Made by a program: the position numbers and the translations under genes. This document shows, in pieces, positions 1 to 5,489 of a stretch of DNA of 5,489 bases. Under the pieces are notes generated by a model, which was not told the DNA's origin, ran no database searches, and saw only the letters and a program-made list of their open reading frames with translations. Within the stretch, counting starts at the first letter, position 1. Each line of letters starts with the position of its first letter. The stretch comes from Firmicutes bacterium UBA6132 (GTDB lineage Bacteria; Bacillota_A; Clostridia; Tissierellales; Sedimentibacteraceae): positions 1 through 5,489 of the forward strand of contig DIVM01000141.1 of NCBI GenBank assembly GCA_002435835.1, in the 5' to 3' direction.

Positions 1-477
<477 letters not shown>

Positions 478-485
478 GAGGATTT

Positions 486-833
486 ATGCCAGCAGAAGCA
501 AGTAGTTTAATAATGATGGTCGTGTTATTTGGAGTAATGTATTTTTTCATGATTCGACCACAAAAAAAGAAAGACAAAGAAGTAAAAGACATGAGAAACA
601 GCTTAACAATTGGTGATGAAGTTATTACTATAGGCGGAATTCATGGAAAAATTGTCAAAGTAAATGATGATGTAGTTACTTTAGAAATGCCACATGCAAA
701 ACAAAGAATTACTTTTTCTAAATGGGCTATTGGAACAGTAAATAAAAAAGGAAAAGAAAATAAATCTGAAATTAAAGAAGAAGTTATAGAAGCAATTGAA
801 AATAATGAAATAAAAGACGATGAAAATAAATAA
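486..833 (+). CDS. yajC: Preprotein translocase accessory subunit YajC
   Basis: YajC is a small single-pass membrane protein that associates with the SecDF part of the Sec translocase. This 115-residue protein has the family layout: a short N-terminus, one hydrophobic segment at about residues 8-23, then the hallmark MIRPQKKK basic stretch (22-29). A small soluble domain follows with GDEVITIGGIHGKI (43-56) and a VTLEM strand. The tail from about residue 86 is Lys/Glu-rich and probably disordered, as is common in Firmicutes. The start is set by a consensus AGGAGG at 476-481, four bases before the ATG and overlapping the tgt stop. tgt-yajC is a conserved pair. In many genomes secD/secF follow, but here a terminator follows directly and an unrelated cluster comes next. 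Confidence 0.96.
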   Translation: MPAEASSLIMMVVLFGVMYFFMIRPQKKKDKEVKDMRNSLTIGDEVITIGGIHGKIVKVNDDVVTLEMPHAKQRITFSKWAIGTVNKKGKENKSEIKEEVIEAIENNEIKDDENK

Positions 834-841
834 AACATACT

Positions 842-863
842 AAAGAGCTTGAAGCTCTTTTTT
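842..863 (+). terminator. Rho-independent terminator of the tgt-yajC unit
   Basis: A 7-bp stem AAAGAGC/GCTCTTT (842-848 with 854-860) closes a 5-base loop TTGAA. It runs into a T-run at 858-863. It lies 8 bases after the yajC stop. The stem is short and only moderately GC-rich, so termination may be partial, but its position and shape are typical. Confidence 0.82.
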
Positions 864-1037
864 ATATGGAAAAATTTAGTGTTCGTTTGAGTACGGGCTC
901 TTTAGTTCAATGGTTTTGTGACACAAAGCGGTCCGTTCCAAAAAGAACTTATGATAAACTAATATGTGAAAAATCAAATAACTGGAAAGGTTCAATTTTC
1001 GGTTGATAAATACATGAGTTGCTTAGAAAATATTATA

Positions 1038-1066
1038 TTGACCATTACAATACTATTTTATATAAT
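1038..1066 (+). promoter_or_regulatory. Sigma-A-type promoter with no obvious gene
   Basis: TTGACC (1038-1043) and a perfect TATAAT (1061-1066) are separated by 17 bases, the optimal spacing; 11 of 12 positions match the consensus. Transcription would start near 1073. No gene with a ribosome binding site follows within 300 bases, only a 13-codon ATG frame at 1078. The promoter could drive a small RNA, or give the PucR gene a leader of about 310 bases. In DNA this AT-rich, chance matches happen, so activity is inferred. Confidence 0.5.
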
Positions 1067-1325
1067 GTAATTATTCTATGAAAAATGGAGATGAAAATTA
1101 CGGTGAATTTCGACAATAACTCATAAATTTTTTTGAATTATCAGTTAATTTTAGCCAAATGATTTGTGGAAAGCACAGTAAAATTCCAATATAATAAATT
1201 CAATCTGATTTTAAGATAGTGTAAGTTGAAAATGTTTAGTAGTAGTAAATTATACTTCTGTTGTTTGAGATACTTACATTATACCACAGCAGGAACAGGA
1301 TATATTGAATAATAATCCAATAAAA

Positions 1326-1360
1326 TTAATCGATTAAATTATCTAACGAATATCTATAAT
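1326..1360 (+). promoter_or_regulatory. Putative promoter region of the PucR-family gene with a perfect 12-bp palindrome
   Basis: A consensus -10 box TATAAT lies at 1355-1360, 22 bases before the chosen ATG. No good -35 hexamer sits 16-18 bases upstream. Near that place is a perfect palindrome TTAATCGATTAA (1326-1337). A missing -35 plus a palindrome suggests activator-dependent or autoregulated transcription. The implied transcript start near 1367 would leave the upstream ATG at 1368 without room for a ribosome binding site, which supports starting at 1383. All of this is inferred from pattern. Confidence 0.42.
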
Positions 1361-1370
1361 AAACAACATG

Positions 1371-1376
1371 AAAGGA
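1371..1376 (+). promoter_or_regulatory. Ribosome binding site that decides the PucR-family start
   Basis: AAAGGA lies six bases before the ATG at 1383. The alternative in-frame ATG at 1368 overlaps this element and has only AT-rich sequence upstream. Confidence 0.7.
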
Positions 1377-1382
1377 TACATT

Positions 1383-2594
1383 ATGGTTACATGTAAGCAG
1401 CTTTTAGAATTAGATATTTTGCATAATGCCAAATTAATTGCCGGTAGAAAAGGTCTTGATAAAATAGTAACATGGGCATACGCTAAACATACAAAGACTA
1501 TTACACCATGGGTCCATGGAGGAGAATTTATTTTGGTTTCAGGTTATGAATTTGGGTTGGATGAGGAAGGATTGTATCAGCTTGTGGAAGAAGCATCCAT
1601 GAATAAATTATCAGGCGTTTTAGTTGAAGGCGGAATCAATTTTAAAGAAATACCTGTTAAAGTAATTAAAAAAGCTGATGAAGAAGAAATTCCGTTATTT
1701 TTTGTCAAGGGTGTCATAAGCTTTTTAGATGTTACACGGGATATATCAGCTTTTATACTGGAGAACAGATATATTAATAGAAATTTATCATTATTAGATC
1801 AATTGTTAAATACGACATCATTAAGTAAGCAAGAAGTAAATCAATTGTTTTATAATTCAGGAATATCGACTAATTCTTATTTTATTATCGCCTCATTTAG
1901 TATAAGTGATAGAAATTCGACGTCAAATAAACTAAGCGGAAATAGAGCTGATAGGATTGTTCGTTTTTCTAAAAGCTTGCAAAAGCATACAAATGCTTTT
2001 TTTGAAGAATCAGGAATTAATGAATTATACAAGGTTAATTTAGAATCTGTGGACTATTTAATATATGCGGATATTGAAGAAGACTTGCTTCAAATAGCAG
2101 AAAATTTAAAGAAAATTCGAACACGTCTTGATACACAGCAGGATGATTATAATGTATTTCTTTCATTTAGCAGTGTTATAGATGATGTTATGAATATATT
2201 AAACGGCTTTAATGAAGCTTATTTTACCGGAAATTTATTACATCGGAAATTATTACCTGAAATGGTTAAGAATTTTTCTGATATAGGAAGTTATCAAATG
2301 ATGTTTTATATTGATGACAAAAAAAAGTTGATTATTTTACGGGATTATTATTTAAAGGAATTGCATGAAGTAGATCAGGAAGGTTCTTCTAAGTTATTAG
2401 AGACCCTTCGGGAGTATTTAATTCAAAATGGGAATACGCTTCAAACAGCAAAAAACTTGTTTATACATAGGAATACATTACAATATCGAATGGATAGAAT
2501 AAAATCAATTATAAATATAGATGTTAATGATTTTAATACGAGAAGAGATTTAATAAATGCATTCATGATTCTTGATATGATTCCTTTTTCCTGA
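1383..2594 (+). CDS. PucR-family transcriptional regulator
   Basis: This 403-residue cytoplasmic regulator has the PucR architecture. The N-terminal PucR domain spans about residues 3-120: TCKQLLEL, a GxxGLD-like turn, and TPWVHGGEFILVSGYEF, matching the W-xxGGE-xxLxTG core. A middle GGDEF-like region follows, and a C-terminal PucR helix-turn-helix at about 339-398 contains LREYLIQNGNTLQTAKNLF and HRNTLQYRMDRIKSI. The HRNTLxYRxxRI signature is diagnostic. Family members are usually transcription activators of neighbouring catabolic genes (B. subtilis PucR acts on purine degradation); effectors vary and cannot be read here. I chose ATG 1383 over the in-frame ATG 1368 because it has a spaced AAAGGA and gives the usual family N-terminus. 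The gene has its own terminator and precedes the racemase operon on the same strand, so it is the probable local regulator. Confidence 0.93.
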   Translation: MVTCKQLLELDILHNAKLIAGRKGLDKIVTWAYAKHTKTITPWVHGGEFILVSGYEFGLDEEGLYQLVEEASMNKLSGVLVEGGINFKEIPVKVIKKADEEEIPLFFVKGVISFLDVTRDISAFILENRYINRNLSLLDQLLNTTSLSKQEVNQLFYNSGISTNSYFIIASFSISDRNSTSNKLSGNRADRIVRFSKSLQKHTNAFFEESGINELYKVNLESVDYLIYADIEEDLLQIAENLKKIRTRLDTQQDDYNVFLSFSSVIDDVMNILNGFNEAYFTGNLLHRKLLPEMVKNFSDIGSYQMMFYIDDKKKLIILRDYYLKELHEVDQEGSSKLLETLREYLIQNGNTLQTAKNLFIHRNTLQYRMDRIKSIINIDVNDFNTRRDLINAFMILDMIPFS

Positions 2595-2624
2595 TATTGA
2601 TAAAAATAGAATTTTGAATATGTT

Positions 2625-2664
2625 AAAACTACTGTTATCTTAAATTAAGGTACAGTAGTTTTTT
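2625..2664 (+). terminator. Rho-independent terminator after the PucR-family gene
   Basis: An 11-bp stem AAAACTACTGT/ACAGTAGTTTT (2625-2635 with 2652-2662) leads into a T-run at 2659-2664. The apical part can extend through ATCTTA/TAAGGT (2637-2642 with 2646-2651), leaving one bulged T and a tiny loop. The A-rich 5' arm makes it partly bidirectional in form, but nothing converges on it. It separates the regulator transcript from the catabolic operon. Confidence 0.88.
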
Positions 2665-2688
2665 GTATTGTAATAACATTTTAATTTT

Positions 2689-2771
2689 ATAGTGCAATTT
2701 ATACATAAATAATTAGAACTATTGTGCACATTGTTGTACAAAAGTACCTGAATAATTCATAAATAGTGCAA
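2689..2771 (+). repeat. Two direct copies of ATAGTGCAA upstream of the operon promoter, flanking short palindromes
   Basis: ATAGTGCAA occurs at 2689-2697 and 2763-2771; the second copy ends just before the predicted -35. Between them lie the palindromes TGTGCACA (2723-2730) and TTGTACAA (2734-2741), which share the TGxxCA core. A third palindrome, TTTGTACAAA, is at 2818-2827. The upstream position suits activator binding sites for the adjacent PucR-type protein, but no site for this regulator is known to me and the assignment is inference. Confidence 0.4.
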
Positions 2772-2772
2772 A

Positions 2773-2801
2773 TAGACAGATAACGTTTAATGCAATATAA
2801 T
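2773..2801 (+). promoter_or_regulatory. Putative promoter of the racemase-dehydratase operon
   Basis: TAGACA (2773-2778) and TATAAT (2796-2801) are 17 bases apart; 11 of 12 positions match the sigma-A consensus. Predicted transcription starts near 2808, giving a leader of about 100 bases that contains the palindrome TTTGTACAAA at 2818-2827. A second perfect TATAAT at 2835-2840 has no usable -35 but has that palindrome 7 bases upstream, so it could be an alternative activated promoter. Confidence 0.6.
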
Positions 2802-2906
2802 TTAGCTATCAAATAAGTTTGTACAAAATAAATTTATAATAAAATCAAAACAAAATACGTGTCAAATTATTTGTTATTAATTAAATTAATTAAGGAGAGT
2901 TAGTTA

Positions 2907-3914
2907 ATGAAAGGGCAAAGAACATTATTCACAGTTGAGTCACATACCATGGGTGAACCTCTTAGATGTATTGTTGGAGGCATTCCTAATATTAAGGGAA
3001 AGACCATGATGGAAAAAAAGGAAAATTTTCGTGACAAGTATGATTATATAAGAAAAGCTTTAATGCTTGAACCAAGAGGCCATAAAGATATGTTTGGATC
3101 GGTCATAACTGCGCCGACTATGCCTGAAGCTGATTACGGAGTAATTTTCATGCACGGTCATGGTTTCCATAATATGTGCGGACATGGAACTATTGCAACA
3201 GCAACAATACTAATAGAAACAGGTATGATAGATGTTGTTGAACCTGAAACTATTATTCATCAAGAAGCACCTGCTGGATTGGTAACTATTAAAGCTACAG
3301 TTAAGGATGGAAGAGCAGAGAAGATTTCATTTGAAAATGTGCCTGCATTCTTATACAAAAAAGATGTTGTTGTAAATGTACCAAATTATGGGGATATAAA
3401 ACTTGATGTATCATTTGGAGGCAGTTTCTTTGCTATTGTAGACCATGAACAATTAGGTGGTATTGATATTTGTCCTGAAAATGCATCTCGGTTAGTTGAT
3501 ATGGGTATGGCAATTATTGAAGCAGCAAATCAGCAGTTAGAAATAGTACATCCTGAATTGCCGAATATTAATACAATAGACCTTTGTGAAATTTATGGAC
3601 CGGCGAAATCAGCGGATGCTGATATGCAAAACATAACAATATTTGACGGACAAATTGACAGGTCTCCTTGTGGAACCGGAACTTGTGCAAAGATCGCAAC
3701 ACTTTATGCAAAAGGTAAATTAGGTATTGGCCAAGATTTTGCTTATGAAAGCGTAATCAATACTAAGTTTGTTGGTAAGGTTCTTCGCGAAACAAAAGTT
3801 GGTGATTATCCTGCAATAGTACCTGAAATTACAGGCACTGCATATATAACTGGATACAGCCAATTTATAATTGACCAAGAAGATCCTGTAAAGTATGGTT
3901 TTTCATTAGGTTAA
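2907..3914 (+). CDS. Proline racemase / 4-hydroxyproline 2-epimerase family enzyme
   Basis: The 335-residue length is normal for the family, whose members invert or dehydrate proline and hydroxyprolines by two-base, cofactor-free chemistry. Visible motifs are ESHTMGE (11-17), LEPRGHKDMFG (54-64), NMCGHGT (89-95) and DRSPCGTGTCAK (251-262), then a conserved C-terminal ITGTAYITGYSQF. Both catalytic cysteines are present: Cys91 and Cys255. trans-3-hydroxy-L-proline dehydratases carry Thr at the second position, so racemase or epimerase chemistry is predicted. From memory, the N- and C-terminal thirds resemble clostridial proline racemase (PrdF), but no D-proline reductase genes are visible. The start has AAGGAGAG at 2892-2899 with good spacing. 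It is the first gene of a four-gene run; the OCD-family gene follows after 27 bases. The true substrate (proline, 4-hydroxyproline or an analogue) is undetermined. Confidence 0.92.
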   Translation: MKGQRTLFTVESHTMGEPLRCIVGGIPNIKGKTMMEKKENFRDKYDYIRKALMLEPRGHKDMFGSVITAPTMPEADYGVIFMHGHGFHNMCGHGTIATATILIETGMIDVVEPETIIHQEAPAGLVTIKATVKDGRAEKISFENVPAFLYKKDVVVNVPNYGDIKLDVSFGGSFFAIVDHEQLGGIDICPENASRLVDMGMAIIEAANQQLEIVHPELPNINTIDLCEIYGPAKSADADMQNITIFDGQIDRSPCGTGTCAKIATLYAKGKLGIGQDFAYESVINTKFVGKVLRETKVGDYPAIVPEITGTAYITGYSQFIIDQEDPVKYGFSLG

Positions 3915-3924
3915 TCGGAAATAA

Positions 3925-3930
3925 GAGAGG
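3925..3930 (+). promoter_or_regulatory. Ribosome binding site that decides the OCD-family start
   Basis: GAGAGG is followed by AAGTGAAATCG and then ATG 3942. An in-frame GTG at 3933 would be only two bases from this element, which is too close. The ATG at 3942 is 11 bases away, slightly long but workable, and gives a typical family N-terminus. Confidence 0.6.
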
Positions 3931-3941
3931 AAGTGAAATCG

Positions 3942-4928
3942 ATGTTGCTTTTAAATAAAGAGGATATAAAAAAAGTGTTTTCAATGAAAGAAACAATAGA
4001 AGCGGTTAAACGGTCGTTTGTGTTTTATTCTGAAGGCAAAAGTGAAAGTCCGCTAAGAACAAATATACAAGTTAAAAAACATGATGGTGCGCTTTTGTTT
4101 ATGCCTGCATATGTTGAAGATGCGGATTATGCATCGTTGAAAATAGTTGATGTTTTTCCGCGTAATATTGATAAAGGAATTCCTTCGATTTTTTCTCAAG
4201 TTGTTTTAATTGATGGAAAAACAGGTAGTATAGTAGCAATTTTAGATGGAGCATATGTAACACAGCTTAGAACCGGCGCTGCTTCTGGAGTTGCTTTTGA
4301 TAAATTAGCAAGAAAAGATGCTAAGATTGGAGCTTTGATTGGAACAGGAGGACAGGCAGCAACTCAGTTAGAGGCAATGATGTCAGTTAGAAATCTTGAA
4401 TTAGTCAAAGTTTATGATTATGTACCAGAACGCTTAAATGATTTCGTAAATATTATGACTAAAGAGCTTGCTGCTTATGATACAAAAATAATTGCAGCAT
4501 CAACATCTGATGAGGCTCTTGAAGATGCAGATTTATTGGTTACTGTTACTCCATCTAATAAACCTGTATTTGATGCTTCAAAATGTAAAGCAGGAATTAC
4601 AGTAAGCTGTGTAGGTTCTTATCAGCCACATATGCAAGAAATGGATCCCCATATTTTAACACGTGCAAGCAAAATCTATTTTGACTCAAAATCAGCAGTT
4701 CTTGAGGAAGCAGGAGATATACTGATTCCATTAAATAATGGATTAATAACTGAAAATGATTTTACAGGAGAAATAGGGGATGTTTTATCGGACAAGATAA
4801 TAGGACGTGAAAATGATGAAGAGATCATTGTTTTTAAAACTGTAGGAATAGGAGTACAGGATTTAATGACTGCTAAGGCTATTTATGAAAAATCAATAGA
4901 TGCGGGTATAGGCGCTGAATGGAATTAA
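3942..4928 (+). CDS. Ornithine cyclodeaminase/mu-crystallin family protein, probable ketimine (pyrroline-2-carboxylate) reductase
   Basis: This 328-residue Rossmann-fold NAD(P)-binding protein belongs to the family that includes ornithine cyclodeaminase, alanine dehydrogenase (archaeal type) and delta-1-pyrroline-2-carboxylate reductase. Markers are MLLLNKEDI at the start, ASLKIVDVFPRN with the conserved Lys67, LRTGAASG (109-116), the dinucleotide loop GTGGQA (134-139), VGSYQPHMQEMD (225-236) and a C-terminal FKTVGIGVQDLMTA. In true ornithine cyclodeaminase the loop at 225-236 carries a catalytic Asp (D228 in P. putida). Here the segment reads GSYQPHMQEM, the form I associate with ketimine reductases. 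Next to a proline racemase homologue, reduction of a cyclic imino acid to a proline-like amino acid is a plausible role. No terminator separates it from its neighbours. The exact reaction is inferred. Confidence 0.88.
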   Translation: MLLLNKEDIKKVFSMKETIEAVKRSFVFYSEGKSESPLRTNIQVKKHDGALLFMPAYVEDADYASLKIVDVFPRNIDKGIPSIFSQVVLIDGKTGSIVAILDGAYVTQLRTGAASGVAFDKLARKDAKIGALIGTGGQAATQLEAMMSVRNLELVKVYDYVPERLNDFVNIMTKELAAYDTKIIAASTSDEALEDADLLVTVTPSNKPVFDASKCKAGITVSCVGSYQPHMQEMDPHILTRASKIYFDSKSAVLEEAGDILIPLNNGLITENDFTGEIGDVLSDKIIGRENDEEIIVFKTVGIGVQDLMTAKAIYEKSIDAGIGAEWN

Positions 4929-4987
4929 AAGATAATTTAGAGATTGAGCAATAAGTAGTAATTATTTAAAAGGAAGGTGTAAACTAT

Positions 4988-5209
4988 ATGCCGCATATTA
5001 GTTTAAAATTATACCCAGGAAGAAGCAAAGGTGAATTAGAAATTATTTCACATGTACTTCAGAGGTGTTTAGTAGACACTGTAGGATGGAAACCAAGCGA
5101 TATATCTGTTTCCATAGAAGAAATAGAAAAAGAAAAATTTATTGAAAAAATTAATGAAAAAATTGCATCAGAAGTAATCTATATTTCTTCTGACCATATC
5201 TTGAAATAA
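4988..5209 (+). CDS. Small 4-oxalocrotonate tautomerase-like protein (PptA/YdcE type)
   Basis: The 73-residue protein begins Met-Pro, so Met removal would expose the catalytic Pro1 of the tautomerase superfamily. Counted from Pro1, Arg11 of 4-oxalocrotonate tautomerase is preserved in KLYPGRS, whereas the Arg39 position is Ser in DISVSIEEI. That SVSIEE pattern resembles PptA-like tautomerases rather than the catechol meta-pathway enzyme. The protein should be a soluble oligomer that interconverts enol and keto forms. The AAGGAAGGTG at 4970-4979 is a good ribosome binding site. It sits 59 bases after the OCD-family gene and 47 bases before the dehydratase with no terminator between, suggesting it handles the enol product of the dehydratase. 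That link is inference; the substrate is unknown. Confidence 0.87.
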   Translation: MPHISLKLYPGRSKGELEIISHVLQRCLVDTVGWKPSDISVSIEEIEKEKFIEKINEKIASEVIYISSDHILK

Positions 5210-5256
5210 AAATTTAGTTAATAGTTAAATATAAAAATAAGAAGGGAAGTAAAAAA

Positions 5257-5489
5257 ATGGATAAAGAAAGATCATATTGGAATGGAAAAAGTGCTGTACA
5301 CAGACGTACAATGATGAAAGGTGCAGGTTTTTGTGATTCTGATATCAGAAAAAAACCACATATCGGTGTAGCTAACACTTTCATGGAAGGTTCACCAGGA
5401 ACTGCACATTTACGCACTCTTACTGAAAAAATAAAACAAGGTATTTGGGAAGCTGGCGGAATTCCTGTAGAGTTTGGTGTTCCTGCAAC
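5257..5489 (+). CDS. IlvD/Edd-family dehydratase, N-terminal part (3' end outside the window)
   Basis: The first 77 codons of a protein that is normally about 550-600 residues; the frame is still open at the window end. IlvD/Edd enzymes use an Fe-S cluster and Mg2+ to dehydrate 2,3-dihydroxy acids or sugar acids to 2-oxo acids. Family marks are the VHRRTMMKGAGF block (14-25), KPHIGVANTF (33-42), AHLRTL (50-55), GIWEAGGIPVEFGVP (62-76). The SYWNGKSAVHRR opening and GIWEAGGIPVEF recall sugar-acid (arabinonate-type) dehydratases more than biosynthetic IlvD. At the position where [2Fe-2S] members have the first cluster Cys (PCN), this protein has Pro47-Gly48-Thr49; the other cluster cysteines lie beyond the window. 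GAAGGGAAG at 5241-5249 is a suitable ribosome binding site. It is the last visible gene of the racemase operon. A role in branched-chain amino acid synthesis is unlikely from context. Confidence 0.86.
   Translation, partial: MDKERSYWNGKSAVHRRTMMKGAGFCDSDIRKKPHIGVANTFMEGSPGTAHLRTLTEKIKQGIWEAGGIPVEFGVPA

Larger units (their letters stand above)
865..1367. other. Gene-poor interval between yajC and the PucR-family regulator
   Basis: About 500 bases with frequent stops in all frames on both strands. The only start-to-stop frame of any length is ATG 866 to TGA 1006 (46 codons), which begins at the T-tail of the terminator and has no Shine-Dalgarno sequence. Its conceptual product (beginning MEKFSVRLSTGSLVQWF) matches no family I recognise. 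I found no tRNA, rRNA, recognisable transposase fragment or convincing insertion-sequence end. The interval contains a near-consensus promoter (1038-1066), a long-loop 7-bp inverted repeat TGTAAGT/ACTTACA (1220-1226 with 1272-1278), and near its end the promoter region of the next gene. It could be decayed coding DNA, an unannotated small RNA locus, or plain spacer. Confidence 0.6.

Noticed and set aside
641..838. 65-codon minus-strand ORF opposite yajC
   Set aside because: It is the antisense shadow of the secure yajC gene, has no family resemblance, and its hydrophobic Ser/Phe-rich product reflects the Lys/Glu codons on the other strand.
866..1006. 46-codon plus-strand ORF after the yajC terminator
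   Set aside because: No ribosome binding site; it starts in the terminator T-tail, resembles no family I know, and no promoter precedes it. Kept only as a possible relic.
1220..1278. TGTAAGT/ACTTACA inverted repeat as insertion-sequence ends or a hairpin
   Set aside because: Seven bases per arm with a 45-base AT-rich gap is expected by chance; there is no transposase or target duplication.
1278..1310. Minus-strand extended -10 (TGGTATAAT) that might drive an antisense transcript
   Set aside because: No acceptable -35 at 16-18 bases, and no gene or terminator on the minus strand in this interval.
2779..2792. Possible catabolite-repression (cre) box around AACGTT between -35 and -10
   Set aside because: About four mismatches to the cre consensus, including key flanking positions; only the CG-centred core fits.
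2907..3914. Assignment as PrdF of a D-proline reductase (Stickland) operon
   Set aside because: Sequence resemblance is good, but none of the proline reductase genes is visible and the neighbours are different enzymes, so the symbol is withheld.
3933..3941. GTG at 3933 as the start of the OCD-family gene
   Set aside because: It is only two bases from the Shine-Dalgarno-like GAGAGG, and the ATG at 3942 gives the usual family N-terminus.
5214..5417. 67-codon minus-strand ORF over the dehydratase start
   Set aside because: It overlaps the well-supported N-terminus of the IlvD/Edd dehydratase on the plus strand and has no recognisable features.

Overview
The window is very AT-rich, with short Shine-Dalgarno-led genes and codons ending in A or T. 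Gene content and order point to a low-GC anaerobic Firmicute (Clostridia/Tissierellia-like). The tgt-yajC pair and a clostridial-type proline racemase homologue fit this, but the genus cannot be fixed from the sequence alone.

Layout. (1) 1-863 is housekeeping: the C-terminal part of tRNA-guanine transglycosylase (tgt, cut by the window start), then yajC, closed by a small hairpin terminator. (2) 865-1367 is about 500 bases without a convincing gene. It holds a near-consensus promoter at 1038-1066 with nothing obvious to drive, a doubtful 46-codon ORF, and at its end a promoter-like -10 box with a palindrome upstream of the next gene. (3) 1383-2594 encodes a PucR-family transcriptional regulator with its own terminator. 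(4) 2665-2906 is a regulatory interval with a good sigma-A-type promoter, several short palindromes and a repeated 9-mer. (5) 2907 to the window end is a same-strand, probably co-transcribed catabolic gene set: a proline racemase/hydroxyproline epimerase family enzyme, an ornithine cyclodeaminase/mu-crystallin family protein, a small 4-oxalocrotonate tautomerase-like protein, and the first 77 codons of an IlvD/Edd-family dehydratase, cut by the window end.

How the genes may work together (inference). The PucR protein is the likely local regulator of the downstream operon. The racemase has two catalytic cysteines, so it should invert a proline-like amino acid rather than dehydrate 3-hydroxyproline. 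The OCD-family protein lacks the aspartate region typical of true ornithine cyclodeaminase and looks more like a ketimine reductase. The tautomerase and the IlvD/Edd dehydratase suggest dehydration of a hydroxylated acid to an enol/2-oxo acid. This four-enzyme combination matches no standard hydroxyproline or Stickland proline pathway that I recognise, so it is the most interesting part of the window. Its substrate is unknown, and downstream genes outside the window would be informative.
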